A stretch of 64,000 nucleotides of DNA from CAYONP01 sp964405335 (GTDB taxonomy: Bacteria > Armatimonadota > UBA10988). Of this stretch, positions 1 to 9,225 are shown piece by piece. Within the stretch, counting starts at the first letter, position 1. The number at the start of each line of letters is the position of its first letter. The notes under the pieces were generated by a model that saw nothing but the letters and a program-made list of their open reading frames with translations, had not been told where the DNA came from and searched no databases. Made by a program: the position numbers and the translations under genes. The DNA lies in assembly GCA_964405335.1 (NCBI GenBank), contig CAYONP010000011.1, positions 1-64,000 of the forward strand, written 5' to 3'.

Positions 1-21
1 ACTGGCGGACAAGCCGCCAGT
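1..21. terminator. Terminator-like hairpin at the window edge
   Basis: Perfect 8-bp inverted repeat (ACTGGCGG / CCGCCAGT) with a 5-nt loop and no T-run. It lies about 70 nt beyond the stop of the minus-strand BTAD-WD40 gene, so it could end that transcript or one entering from the left. The rest of 1-90 shows nothing else. Confidence 0.35.
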
Positions 22-90
22 GGCACCAACCGCCGATGTCAACGATAGCCTAACGCCTATGCCCTACACCCCCTCTACCAGCCCGCCGGG

Positions 91-3081
91 TTAGCCGGCC
101 GCCGGCGCCCGCAGGTGCTCGGGCGTGAGCGGCTCGAATCCGCCCGTCGCGTCGAGCCCGCGACCGCCGCCGAGCAACGCCCGCCGAACGGCCTCGCAAT
201 CGCACGCGTCGGGCAGCGTGTAGATCCGCACCTCGCCGTCGCATGAGGCGGTGGCCAGTTGCCGTCCGTCGGGGCTGAAGGCAATCGCAAAGACGTGGCT
301 GCCGTGTCGCAGCGTTGGTCCGAGCGGCTCGCCGTCGGGCACGCTCCAGAGCCAGACGGCGCCGTCGTTGCCGGCCGAGGCCAGCAGCTCGCCACCGGGC
401 GCGAAGGCCACTGTCAGCGACCAGTCGTCGTGCTGCCGCGGCGGACAGGTTGGCCGGCCAGTCTCAAGGTCCCACAGACGCACCGTGCCGTCGATCGCCG
501 CGGTCGCGCAGTGCCGCCCGTCGGGACTGACCGCCACGCCGTGCACGGCGGTCGAGGCGCGGATTGCCTGGTCGACGGTCAGGTCGTCGGCTCGCAGCAG
601 CAGGACCGTGCCGTCGCCGGTGGCGAGCACCACGTGCCGGCCGTCATCGAGCGGCACCGCGGCGTTGCAGGCCCGGATGCCGAGCCGCCGGCCGACGGTC
701 GCGCCGTCGCGATGGTCGAGCCGCTCGACCCATCCGGCGGCATCGGCGACGACGAGCCAGCGCTCGTCAGGCGTTAGGGCGAACCGCGGAATGCCGTGGG
801 GCGCGCGGCCGCAGCGCAGCGGGGCGGCGGTGGGCTGTCCGTCTGGCACCGTCCAGGAGTAGACCGCGGCCGGGTCGGAGCCGGACAGAAGTCGATCGCC
901 GGCGGCGGTAAAGCGCACCGCGCGGACCGCGCCGGGATGGCGCATCTCGGCCACCGGTCGGCCGCCGTCGGACGGCCAGAGCCGCGCCGTGCCGTCGCGG
1001 CAGGCGGTGGCGACGTGCCGCCCGTCGGGGCTGAAGGTGGCCTGCCAGACCATCGCCGGGTGCCCCAGCCGGGCGATGGCCGCGCCCGAGGCGACGTCCC
1101 AGACCACGGCCTGGCCGTCGCCGCCGGCGGTGACCAACCGTTGCCCGTCGGGCGAGTACTCGATGGAGGCGAGGTGGCTGCCGTAGCGGTGCGCCATGCG
1201 TCGCCGCGGGGCCAGCCCGCCGGCGGTCGGCCACGAGTAGACCCGCGCGGTGCCGTCGGCTCCGGCGGTCACCAGGCGCGGACGATCGCCCGGCAGCCAG
1301 GCGGCGGCGCGCCAACCGGGATGAGCCGCGCGCGCGCCGGGCCGCAGGCTGGGCAGGAGCGCGAAGCGGAGCGTGCCGGCGGCATCGGCGCCGGCGATAA
1401 CCTGACCGCACGGGGCGGTGCGCAGCCAGGCGAGCTGACCCCAATGCTGCCGCGCCGTGCGCACCGGGCCGGCGTCGGCGAGCTCGGTCACCTCGATGGC
1501 GCCGTCGGTGCCGGCGCTGGCGAGCCAGCGTCCGCCGCCGCCGAAGGCAACGTGGATGCAGCTTCGCCCATGCTGCACCAGCACCCGGTGGTGGCCGTCG
1601 CGGTGCAGGTCGATCAGGCCCGCCTCGCCCCCGGCGGCGACGGCCAGGCGCTGCCCGTCGGGTGAGGCTGACAGCCGGCTCAGCGAGCCGGCGAACACAC
1701 GGTGCCGCAGGTGCCAGGTGCCGGTGGCTGGGTCGAGCAGGTGGAGCGCGCCGGCGCCGTCACCGAAGAACAGCCAGCGACCGCTCGGATCGGTGGCCGT
1801 GGCGGTTACCCGGCCGACCGTGCGGCCCCGCTCGAGCAGCGGCCGGTCGCCGAGCCAGACCAAACGCAGCAGACCGGCGTGCGTGCCGGCCGCCAGCAGC
1901 CGGCCGTCGGAGCTAAAGGCCAGGGCCGAGACCGGGCTGCCGTCGATGGTCAGCTTGGCGGCCAGCGTCTGATCGGGCAGTGACCAGAGCCACAGCTCAC
2001 CCGCGGTGGTCCCTGCGGCAAGCCACCTCCCGGCGGCGTCGATAGCCAGGCGGCTGGGGGTGAACCCGCCGGGAAGGCGGGTCGACCGGCCCGTCCGCGG
2101 CTCGACGATCGCCACGCCGCCGCCATGCAGGCCGACGGCGAGCCGCTCGCCGTCGGGCGCGACGGCGAGACAGCGCGCGGCGGCGCCGAGGTCGCACCAG
2201 GCCTCGAGCCGCGGGCAGGCGGCCGCGGTCAACCCGGTGCGCAGCGGATCGACACCGTCGGCCTGGTCGAACCAGAGCAGCGCCCCGGCAGGATCCTCGT
2301 CGCGCAGACAGGCCAGGGCGCGCTCCATCGCCGGGCGTGGCAGCTCGGCCGGCTCGGCAGGCGCGACCCGCAGCCAGCCAGCCGCTGCCTGGACGGCGCC
2401 GTTCGAACGGCCGCCGAGCGCCCGCTCACAGAGCGCCAGCACCCGCCTTCCGGCGTCGGGATCGGGCCCGGCTTCCAGCGCACGGAGCAGCAGCGCAGCC
2501 AGGGTCTCGTGACCGGGCTGGCGCTCGAACTCTGGACCGAGCAGGCGGACCGCTTGCTCGGCGCGGTCCTCGCCGAGCAGCAGTTCGCCGAGTCGGAGCA
2601 GCGACTCGAGATGCCGCTGGCGCAGGGCTTCGCGCAGCGAGACGGCCCACGGCGAGGTGAGTTCGGGGGAGAAGTCGCCGGTGTAGAGCCCCGCCGCCGC
2701 GCCGAGCAGGAGCCGCTCCTCGGCCGGGCCGACGGCCTGCTCGGCGGCGCGGAGGGCGTTCCGCCACTCGTCGAGGTCGCTGGTGATCCCGGCGCCGAGC
2801 GCGATGCCGGCGCGGTCGGCGGCGATCAGGCTGCCGCGCTGCTCGCCGTTGCCCTCGACGACGTTGCGCAGCCGATGCAGCGTCGAGGCCAGGCGGTGGC
2901 GGCCGGGCGCGCCGTTGTCGCCGGGCCACAGTCGTTCGATCAGCTCAGCGCGCCGGCAGCGCCTCGGTTCGGCGGCCACCAGGGCGGCCAGCAGCTCGGC
3001 GGTGGCGGCGGTCTCGAACCGCTCGCACCGCTGCTCGTCGCGCCGGACCGCGATTCGCCCCAGCACCTCCACCACGACCAC
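91..3081 (-). CDS. SARP/BTAD-type regulator fused to WD40 propeller
   Basis: 996 aa. Residues 1 to about 95 look like the winged-helix DNA-binding region of SARP regulators: the run LIERLWPGD is followed by a helix with LASTLHRLRNVVE. Residues about 100-230 resemble the bacterial transcriptional activator (BTAD) helical repeat region. From about 290 to 985 there are at least a dozen WD40 blades, recognisable by repeated 'SPDGRxLATA..DGxVRLW' signatures. No signal peptide or membrane segment is visible, so it is probably cytoplasmic. The start is GTG, with AGGAG 7 nt upstream. SARP proteins normally activate transcription through direct heptamer repeats; the intergenic region upstream carries two such sites. 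The propeller probably senses a protein or ligand. The target genes are not known; the divergent exported protein is the nearest candidate. Confidence 0.8.
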   Translation of the reverse strand: MVVVEVLGRIAVRRDEQRCERFETAATAELLAALVAAEPRRCRRAELIERLWPGDNGAPGRHRLASTLHRLRNVVEGNGEQRGSLIAADRAGIALGAGITSDLDEWRNALRAAEQAVGPAEERLLLGAAAGLYTGDFSPELTSPWAVSLREALRQRHLESLLRLGELLLGEDRAEQAVRLLGPEFERQPGHETLAALLLRALEAGPDPDAGRRVLALCERALGGRSNGAVQAAAGWLRVAPAEPAELPRPAMERALACLRDEDPAGALLWFDQADGVDPLRTGLTAAACPRLEAWCDLGAAARCLAVAPDGERLAVGLHGGGVAIVEPRTGRSTRLPGGFTPSRLAIDAAGRWLAAGTTAGELWLWSLPDQTLAAKLTIDGSPVSALAFSSDGRLLAAGTHAGLLRLVWLGDRPLLERGRTVGRVTATATDPSGRWLFFGDGAGALHLLDPATGTWHLRHRVFAGSLSRLSASPDGQRLAVAAGGEAGLIDLHRDGHHRVLVQHGRSCIHVAFGGGGRWLASAGTDGAIEVTELADAGPVRTARQHWGQLAWLRTAPCGQVIAGADAAGTLRFALLPSLRPGARAAHPGWRAAAWLPGDRPRLVTAGADGTARVYSWPTAGGLAPRRRMAHRYGSHLASIEYSPDGQRLVTAGGDGQAVVWDVASGAAIARLGHPAMVWQATFSPDGRHVATACRDGTARLWPSDGGRPVAEMRHPGAVRAVRFTAAGDRLLSGSDPAAVYSWTVPDGQPTAAPLRCGRAPHGIPRFALTPDERWLVVADAAGWVERLDHRDGATVGRRLGIRACNAAVPLDDGRHVVLATGDGTVLLLRADDLTVDQAIRASTAVHGVAVSPDGRHCATAAIDGTVRLWDLETGRPTCPPRQHDDWSLTVAFAPGGELLASAGNDGAVWLWSVPDGEPLGPTLRHGSHVFAIAFSPDGRQLATASCDGEVRIYTLPDACDCEAVRRALLGGGRGLDATGGFEPLTPEHLRAPAAG

Positions 3082-3109
3082 GCCGCCGCTCCTGTCCTCC
3101 CCTGCCGGC

Positions 3110-3130
3110 CTGTGATAGTCCTGTGACGAT
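3110..3130. promoter_or_regulatory. Direct heptamer repeat (SARP-operator-like), copy 1
   Basis: CTGTGAT-N4-CTGTGAC: two near-identical heptamers with an 11-bp period. This is the architecture known for SARP/BTAD operators. It sits 29 bp upstream of the GTG of the BTAD-WD40 gene, which suggests autoregulation. The match to the second copy is 19 of 21 positions. Confidence 0.5.
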
Positions 3131-3206
3131 ACGCGGTAATCGGTCGAATACCTCCTGTCGGGTTTGGTGTATTAGTGAGCAAGCCTCGCGAGGTCACAGG
3201 GGGGCT

Positions 3207-3236
3207 GCGGCCGGCGCCGCGCGTGGCGCCGGCCGC
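3207..3236. repeat. 12-bp perfect inverted repeat in divergent intergenic region
   Basis: Arms 3207-3218 and 3225-3236 (GCGGCCGGCGCC and its complement) with a 6-nt loop. It lies between the two SARP-like sites and could insulate the divergent promoters or act as a regulatory hairpin. No T-run follows. Confidence 0.45.
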
Positions 3237-3264
3237 GGTCATATCCACTAAACCATCTACCTTG

Positions 3265-3285
3265 CTGTGATAGTTCTGTGACGGT
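3265..3285. promoter_or_regulatory. Direct heptamer repeat (SARP-operator-like), copy 2
   Basis: CTGTGAT-N4-CTGTGAC again, in the same orientation as copy 1 and about 62 bp upstream of the ATG of the exported protein gene. The position is suitable for activating the plus-strand promoter. Confidence 0.5.
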
Positions 3286-3347
3286 CAGGCTGAAAAAGAC
3301 CATCAACTCGTCTGAGCAGCCGATCAGACTCGGTGCGGAGGTCTCGC

Positions 3348-4928
3348 ATGAGAACACTTCTGCGTCTTCTGCTGTTCAGCGCGGCGACGTGCCTGGCGCT
3401 GGTCGTGACCCGGCCGGTCGAGGCGATCCCGGTCGGTCCGGCGCTCAGCGACGTCGTGTTCGGGGCGATCGACAGCATGTTGATCGAGCAAGGCACGGTG
3501 ATCGACTCAGGCGCGACGGTGGTCAACGAGGCGTGCGACGGCGAGATGCTGGCCGGCGACGTCGAGCTGCAGATCGGCCAGAGCGTGACCACGCCGGCCG
3601 GCTACGGTGTGTTCGCCAACCGCATCCGCATCCGCTCAGGGGCGAACATTGGGGGCGACGTCTGCTACAACGAGCTGGAGAACAACGGCACCATCGAGGG
3701 CGGACTCACCACGCCGTGTCCGCTGCCGGTCATCGCCGACTGGCCGGAGGCGCCGGCGGCCACTCCGGGCACGGACGACGTGGTGATTGCCCGCGGCACC
3801 ACGGATGAGTTGGCACCGGGTGCCTATGGCACGCTGACGGTGCGGCGTGACGCCACGTTGGTCTTCACCGGCGGCGAGTACGACCTGGCCGAGTTCCGTG
3901 GCGGTGAGCGCTGCACTTACCTGTTCCGCGGCGAAACGGTGCTGCGGATTGCCGGCAAGTTCGACACCGACGAGAACAGCTACTTCGGTCCCGATCCGGA
4001 GTATGACCTGGACGCCGCGGACATCGTGGTCTACGTGCACGGCATCAATGGCAGCAACGGCAATCTCGGTGCCACGCCGAAGGCGGCTCAGATCGGCCGC
4101 TCGAACACCATCGCGGCCAACTTCCTGGTGCCGAACGGCACGCTCTGGATCCGGCAGGACAGCACGGTCAGCGGGGCGTACCTGGCGCTGCACCTGCATG
4201 TCGGGCTGAACGTCAACGCGAGCCTGGACTCGGCGTTTCCGGTTGGACTTGCGCCGGGCCGGCTGATCGCCAGGTTGGTGATCCAGGACCCGACGGCGTC
4301 GATTGGGCTGATCCTGACCGACAGCACCGACACGCAGCTGATCATTCACATCAACAGCTCTCAAGCAGCGCCGTACACTGAGGCGTTCATCGACACCATC
4401 CAGCCAGCTGGGAACTACAACCTGCGGTGTGAGTATGGCCACGGGCCCGGCGGGGGCGAAGGGGATATCCCCTACCAGTTGACTTTCGAGACGGCCGATG
4501 GAGTGCAGATGCGGTCGGGCCCGCTGTGGTATGTCGTTAACACCCGCCACACGTCCCGGGTGGAAATCCCGTCCCCGGAAACCCACACCCGCGCGGCCCG
4601 GGGGGGCCGCGCGGTTCATGCCGAGGGCGGGACTCGAACCCGCACACCCGTAGTTAGGTACCAGTCCCTCAAACTGGCGCGTCTACCGATTCCGCCACCT
4701 CGGCTGGTCAGTGCTTCAGCCAGGCCGCCAGCGAGACCAGCACCAGCCAGGTATAGGCCAGGTAACGGCTCAAGTCGTCGAGATGCCGCTCGCGACCGAC
4801 CTTGCCGCCGCCACCGCCGCCGCCGGCCAGCACCGCGCCGAGACCCTCGGTCCGGCTCTTCTGCAGCGCGACCACCACGATCACGCCGAGACCGACCAAG
4901 ATCGTCAGCACGCTCACCGTCTGGGTGA
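3348..4928 (+). CDS. Exported beta-rich protein; 3' end anomalous
   Basis: The start is ATG at 3348 with GGAG 7 nt upstream; an in-frame GTG at 3333 lacks a ribosome site. Residues 1-26 form a signal peptide (LLRLLLFSAATCLALVV, cleavage near VEA). The mature part is rich in short beta repeats, with phrases such as GTVIDSGATVV, NRIRIRSGANIGG and LWIRQDSTVSGAYLA, resembling bactofilin-like or DUF7305-like adhesin/envelope proteins. The function is not recognised. The frame stays open past the plausible end of the fold (near 4530-4560). It then runs antisense through tRNA-Leu and most of secG to a stop at 4926-4928, giving an Arg/Pro-rich tail that does not look like real protein. A TAA in another frame at 4538-4540 would give a sensible end after a one- or two-base indel. 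A sequence error or recent frameshift is therefore likely. Confidence 0.6.
   Translation: MRTLLRLLLFSAATCLALVVTRPVEAIPVGPALSDVVFGAIDSMLIEQGTVIDSGATVVNEACDGEMLAGDVELQIGQSVTTPAGYGVFANRIRIRSGANIGGDVCYNELENNGTIEGGLTTPCPLPVIADWPEAPAATPGTDDVVIARGTTDELAPGAYGTLTVRRDATLVFTGGEYDLAEFRGGERCTYLFRGETVLRIAGKFDTDENSYFGPDPEYDLDAADIVVYVHGINGSNGNLGATPKAAQIGRSNTIAANFLVPNGTLWIRQDSTVSGAYLALHLHVGLNVNASLDSAFPVGLAPGRLIARLVIQDPTASIGLILTDSTDTQLIIHINSSQAAPYTEAFIDTIQPAGNYNLRCEYGHGPGGGEGDIPYQLTFETADGVQMRSGPLWYVVNTRHTSRVEIPSPETHTRAARGGRAVHAEGGTRTRTPVVRYQSLKLARLPIPPPRLVSASARPPARPAPARYRPGNGSSRRDAARDRPCRRHRRRRPAPRRDPRSGSSAARPPRSRRDRPRSSARSPSG
4591..4612. terminator. GC-rich hairpin between exported protein and tRNA-Leu
   Basis: Perfect 9-bp stem, 4591-4599 pairing with 4604-4612, with a GGGG loop. 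It lies 6 nt beyond the tRNA 3' end, so it most likely ends or processes the minus-strand secG/tRNA transcript. No clean U-tract follows on either strand. Confidence 0.5.
4619..4704 (-). tRNA. tRNA-Leu(GAG)
   Basis: 86-nt cloverleaf read on the minus strand. The acceptor stem GCCGAGG pairs with CCTCGGC, the discriminator is A, and CCA is not encoded. The anticodon stem CCAGT/ACTGG encloses the loop TTGAGGG, with anticodon GAG (Leu, CUC/CUU codons). A long variable arm typical of class II tRNAs and a GGTTCGAGTCC T-arm are present. It lies 3 nt downstream of the secG stop and may be cotranscribed with it. Confidence 0.97.
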
Positions 4929-4938
4929 TGAACCCCAT
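4708..4938 (-). CDS. secG: Preprotein translocase subunit SecG
   Basis: 76 aa. Two membrane segments (residues about 7-25 and 58-73) are separated by a Gly-rich cytoplasmic loop; the conserved VVVALQKSRTEGLGAVLAGG stretch is diagnostic. SecG assists SecYE/SecA protein export in the inner membrane. The ATG at 4938 has an AAGGTG ribosome site. It lies just upstream of tRNA-Leu on the same strand, and a promoter with TTGCCG/TATGCT is visible upstream. Confidence 0.95.
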   Translation of the reverse strand: MGFITQTVSVLTILVGLGVIVVVALQKSRTEGLGAVLAGGGGGGGKVGRERHLDDLSRYLAYTWLVLVSLAAWLKH

Positions 4939-4959
4939 CGAAAGCACCTTGAGCCCCAA

Positions 4960-4988
4960 AGCATAGCATGGCCGCGCGGTGGCGGCAA
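4960..4988 (-). promoter_or_regulatory. secG promoter
   Basis: Minus strand: -35 TTGCCG (4983-4988), 17-bp spacer, -10 TATGCT (4960-4965) preceded by TGC (extended -10). It is 22 nt upstream of the secG ATG. Confidence 0.6.
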
Positions 4989-5067
4989 GATCGGCGCGGC
5001 GCGAATCGCCCGCAGGGAACACCCCGCGCCGCGGCCAAACCCCACGCGGGGGACGTGGGAGACGACC

Positions 5068-8000
5068 GTGGCAACGATGTTGGCCGCCCTCTGCCTGCTC
5101 ACCGCGCCGGCCGAGACCCGCGAGCTGTCGATTCTGCCGCTCGGCGAGGCCGGGCGCTATACCGGCTTCGTGATCCAGACCGGCGGCCGGAGCTACCCGA
5201 TCCGCTTCGGCAGCCTCGAGAACCTCACCGCATCGCGGCTCGAGCCAATCGAGCTCGGCCTGCGGTTCAGCGGTCTGACCGCCACCCCGACGCCGCGGCT
5301 GGCCGACGATTCGTTCGTCGAGGTCCGCCTTCACCCCGGCTCGCTGTTCCCCGAAGTCCGCTTCCGCCTGCGCCTGCTCGAGTTCGACCAGGCGGCCTGG
5401 CGCGAGCTGGCCGGCGAGGTGCCGTTCCACTTCCTGGCGCTCAGCCTGGAGGGCGCGGAAATCTGGCATCACCGCGGATGGAGCATCATGACGCCGGTGC
5501 TCGACGCGTTCCCGATGCGGCTGGAGGGCACCGGCTTCGCGCAGCAGATCACCAGCTCCTGGTCGCCCGACTGGAGCTACGCCCCGGCGCTGGCCGCCTG
5601 CCCCCTGCCGACCACCGGCCTGTGGCGGCCGGCACAGCGCGATTACGTCGGCTACGACTTCCACGGCGCCCGGCTGACCGAGCACACCGAGCGCGAGATC
5701 GGCACCGCCTACTGCCAGCAGATCGCCGGCGGCGGCCGGTCGCTCGAGCAGTTCACCTGCCTGGTCTGGCCGGCGGCGCGGCCGCACCGCACCGGGCGGC
5801 GCTACCCCGAACTGCCGGCGCAGGCCGTCTGCGAAAGCACGCTGCGACTGATCTGGAGCAACGACTTGCCGGCCTGGGAAGATCCCAACCTGCTGGTCCA
5901 GCGATTCGTCTGGGAGACCTATGCCGAGGCGATGCCGACGGTCCCGCCGGCGGGCGACCTGTCGTGGCTATCCGAGCCCTATCGCCTGCGCGAGTTCCCC
6001 GGCCAGGGCCTGCCCGGCGGGCTGCTCAGCCGCACCGCGGCCGACGACACCGGCTGGTGGGGGCCCAGCTCACTGCTGCTCGGCGGCATGGGCTGGCACG
6101 GCGAACCGGGCCTGACCGCCGCGCGGGCCGGCAATCAGGCGGCAATCGACCGGCTGCAGTCGGCGGTGCGCGAGATTCTGCCGCATGGCCGGACCATCAC
6201 CCTCGGCGATGAGCAGGTCTTCTGCTGGCAGCAGCCGCTCGAGGGAGGCAACGTGCGGGTCTTCGGGCCGGGCTCCGAGACCATCCACCACGTCGCCAAC
6301 TGGATGGCGGCGCTGGCGGTGATGGAGGCCTGGCGTCTGGCCCCGGCCGACGACCTGCTGCCGGCGCTCGACGGCCTGGTGCGCTACAGCCGCCAGGTGC
6401 TGACCACCCGCAATTGCTACCCCGACGTGGCCGCGGCGCAGTTCGCCTGGAGCTGCGGGCCGGGGGTCGAGTTCTGCTACCGCTATTACTACGCCTTTCG
6501 TGACAGCGACGACGCCGGGCGGCGCGAGCTGGCGCAGCAAGCGTTCGATCTGGCGCACCGGCTGGTCTACCGCTACCTGACCGTGTTCAGCAGCGATAAC
6601 GATCCCTACGACGAGCTCGACAGCTCGTTTTTGTTCGAGCCGAACGCCGGCATCAACTGGCTCGGCGCCGCCTGCGCCAACGAGTGCTGGATCAACCTCG
6701 ACACCATGGCCCGGGTCTACTGCCACACCGGCGATCCGATCCTGGCCCACTACGTCTACGGCGCGCTGGAGCGCTGGCACGTGATGTATCAGGATGTCGA
6801 GCATCCCGACGTCCGCTCATCGGGCAACTCGTTCACCGAGCTGTACGGCTTGTATGAAGGCGGGCCGATCGCCCGCGGCGCGCGGGGCAGTTACGGCGGC
6901 CTGTGGGGTGGCGCCGAGCAGACCTTCTGGCCGGTCGGCGGCAGTATCCGCGTGATTGCCGGCGAGGCCGCGGCGATGGCCTTCGGCAGCGACGGGCCGG
7001 AGCTGATGGTCGACCGCTACTGGTTCGACGAGGCCAACTGCGCGGTCGTGCTCGAAGCCGCCGGACCGGGCGTGCGCAGCGACCGGGAGTTCGATGTCGT
7101 GCTCTCGCTGCTGAACCACGACCTGACTGACCGGCCGACATCGCTGCTGCGGCGCGAGTCGGGCGGTGGGCCGCAGCCGGTCGAGGCGCGGCGGTTCGCC
7201 AATCGGCCCGACAGCGTGCTGATCCGCGGCGTGCGCACCGGCGATGCGGTGATCATCGGCACCATCGACCTCGGCTCGGCGCCGAAGCCGTGCCGGATCG
7301 CCAAGCCGCGGCTGCCGGGTCAGGAGCAGAGCTGGCCGGCCGGATTCGCCGCCGCGCCCCTGGCCGAGCGACTCAACCGCGCCTACTGGTTCGACTACGA
7401 CGACAACGACTCGATGGCCGGCTGGGAGCCGGGCCGCAAGCAGCTCTACGGCGTGCCGTTCGAGCTGGCCGACCCGCGGGTCAACGACGGCCGGCTGAGC
7501 GTCCGCGACGCGCGCGTGCCGTGGCGCGTCGCGGGCAGCCACCTCTTCGCGCTGGTCGGCGAGGCGGGCGAGGCGGCGGCGCTGACCGTCCGGTTTGCCG
7601 ACGGCACCAGCGCCACGGCCGACCTCGACCTGGCCTTTCCCGTCCTGCGCGGCTGGCCGCCCTGCCTGGGCTGGCAGGTCGACTGGGTCGGCCTGCCGCT
7701 CAAGGGCCGGACGGTCGTCTCGCTCGAGCCCCGCGGTCTGAGCCTGTTCGCCGCGACCGTGGTCGAGGGCGAGGTCGGCCCGGAGACGCTGGCGGTGGTG
7801 GAGGAGAAGCTCGAGGAGCAGCGGCAGCTCGAGCGCTCGGCCCGCCGGTTCCGCGAGCTGGCGCCGCTGTTCGCGCTGTGCAGCGGCAAGATCGCCGTGC
7901 TGCCGACCGGCGAGGTGTCGGCCATCCGCGGTCATCCGGTCTATCGCGCGCTGAGCCGCGAGGGGCTGCTCGAGCACGTCGACCTGATCGAGCTGGACGA

Positions 8001-9225
8001 GTTCGTCGATCCCGCACGGTTCGGGCCCGAGAGCCACCGGCTGCTGCTCTACTTCGGGCACGAGAAGTACATCCAGACGGCGCGCGTGCAGGGCGATGTC
8101 GACGCTCAGATCCGGCGCTTCCTCGACGGCGGCGGTACGCTGCTGGTCATGTCCACTGGACCGTTCCCGTTCTACTACAACGAGGCCGACCGGGCCGTGG
8201 CCAACGCGGGACTGATGGGGCTGAGCATCCGCTCGGCCTGGGAGGCGCCGCCGCCCGGCGACCTGACCTTCGTCCGCCGCGACGGGCAGCGCATCCTGAC
8301 CGGCGTGCCGGCGCGGTTCGCTTTCCCGGCCACCGGCGATTTGCGCTACCGGCCGGCGGGCCCGGCCGCTGCGGGCGCCGAGTACACGCCGCTGCTGACC
8401 CTCTACGACGCCGACGGTACCGACCTGGGCGACGGCGCCGCCTGGCAGCGGCTGGCCTCCGGCGGCCAGGTCGGTTATGTCTGGAGCACGCTCATCCTCG
8501 ACCCGACGCACCGGGCCGAGATCGCCACCGACCTGCTCCGCCGGGCGCTCGAGGCGGCCACGCCGCCGGTGGCCGAGGGCGCCGCGCTGCGCACCGAGGC
8601 GCCGCCGGTGATCGACGGCCGGTTCGACGAGCCGATCTGGCAGCGCGCACCGGTGCTGCCGCTGGGCCACCGGTTCCTCTCCGGCTGGGGCGCGCCGGCG
8701 CAGGCGACGACGGTCCGCTGCGCCTGGGACGATGAGCATCTCTACCTCGCCTTCGAGGCACAAGACACGGACATCTGGTCGACCATCACCGAGCGCGACG
8801 GCAACCTGTGGGAGGGCGAGGTGGTCGAGGTCTACATCGACCCCGATGGCGACGGGAGGAACTACAAGGAGTTCGAAATCAGTCCGCTGGGCACGGTGAT
8901 CGACCTCGACATCGCCACCCACCTGGCCATCGAGCCGGACCGCTACCGCCGCTGGAACGCGCCGGGCTGGCGCTGGGCGGTGGCGCTCGACGGGACGCTC
9001 GAGCGGGGCGACGTCGACCGCGCCTGGCGCGTCGAGACGGCGATTCCGTTCGCCGACCTCGGCATGCCGCCGCCGCGGCCGGGCGACGTCTGGCGGGTGC
9101 AGTTCTACCGCATCGACCGCCCGGCCGACACCGAGCCGGAGTTCAGCGGCTGGTCGCCGACGTTCAACTTCCACATCCCGGACCGTTTTGGCCGGCTGAC
9201 CTTCGTCTCTGAGACAGCGCCCTGA
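5068..9225 (+). CDS. Giant secreted glycosidase-like protein with CBM9 module
   Basis: 1385 aa from GTG at 5068 (GGGAG 6 nt upstream); ATG at 5077 is the alternative. The N-terminal hydrophobic stretch LAALCLLTAPAE looks like a short signal peptide. Residues about 300-700, rich in Trp, Tyr and Glu, resemble an (alpha/alpha) six-hairpin glycosidase fold, but no family is assigned. Around residues 1020-1050 the run FLDGGGTLLVMSTGPFPFYY resembles a glutamine-amidotransferase-like beta-galactosidase trimerisation domain. Residues about 1170-1380 form a clear CBM9-like domain: VIDGRFDEPIWQRA, then WEGEVVEVYIDPDGDGRN, ending IPDRFGRLTF. It is probably a secreted polysaccharide-active enzyme or binding protein. 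Its stop overlaps the next gene, which suggests translational coupling. Confidence 0.75.
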   Translation: MATMLAALCLLTAPAETRELSILPLGEAGRYTGFVIQTGGRSYPIRFGSLENLTASRLEPIELGLRFSGLTATPTPRLADDSFVEVRLHPGSLFPEVRFRLRLLEFDQAAWRELAGEVPFHFLALSLEGAEIWHHRGWSIMTPVLDAFPMRLEGTGFAQQITSSWSPDWSYAPALAACPLPTTGLWRPAQRDYVGYDFHGARLTEHTEREIGTAYCQQIAGGGRSLEQFTCLVWPAARPHRTGRRYPELPAQAVCESTLRLIWSNDLPAWEDPNLLVQRFVWETYAEAMPTVPPAGDLSWLSEPYRLREFPGQGLPGGLLSRTAADDTGWWGPSSLLLGGMGWHGEPGLTAARAGNQAAIDRLQSAVREILPHGRTITLGDEQVFCWQQPLEGGNVRVFGPGSETIHHVANWMAALAVMEAWRLAPADDLLPALDGLVRYSRQVLTTRNCYPDVAAAQFAWSCGPGVEFCYRYYYAFRDSDDAGRRELAQQAFDLAHRLVYRYLTVFSSDNDPYDELDSSFLFEPNAGINWLGAACANECWINLDTMARVYCHTGDPILAHYVYGALERWHVMYQDVEHPDVRSSGNSFTELYGLYEGGPIARGARGSYGGLWGGAEQTFWPVGGSIRVIAGEAAAMAFGSDGPELMVDRYWFDEANCAVVLEAAGPGVRSDREFDVVLSLLNHDLTDRPTSLLRRESGGGPQPVEARRFANRPDSVLIRGVRTGDAVIIGTIDLGSAPKPCRIAKPRLPGQEQSWPAGFAAAPLAERLNRAYWFDYDDNDSMAGWEPGRKQLYGVPFELADPRVNDGRLSVRDARVPWRVAGSHLFALVGEAGEAAALTVRFADGTSATADLDLAFPVLRGWPPCLGWQVDWVGLPLKGRTVVSLEPRGLSLFAATVVEGEVGPETLAVVEEKLEEQRQLERSARRFRELAPLFALCSGKIAVLPTGEVSAIRGHPVYRALSREGLLEHVDLIELDEFVDPARFGPESHRLLLYFGHEKYIQTARVQGDVDAQIRRFLDGGGTLLVMSTGPFPFYYNEADRAVANAGLMGLSIRSAWEAPPPGDLTFVRRDGQRILTGVPARFAFPATGDLRYRPAGPAAAGAEYTPLLTLYDADGTDLGDGAAWQRLASGGQVGYVWSTLILDPTHRAEIATDLLRRALEAATPPVAEGAALRTEAPPVIDGRFDEPIWQRAPVLPLGHRFLSGWGAPAQATTVRCAWDDEHLYLAFEAQDTDIWSTITERDGNLWEGEVVEVYIDPDGDGRNYKEFEISPLGTVIDLDIATHLAIEPDRYRRWNAPGWRWAVALDGTLERGDVDRAWRVETAIPFADLGMPPPRPGDVWRVQFYRIDRPADTEPEFSGWSPTFNFHIPDRFGRLTFVSETAP

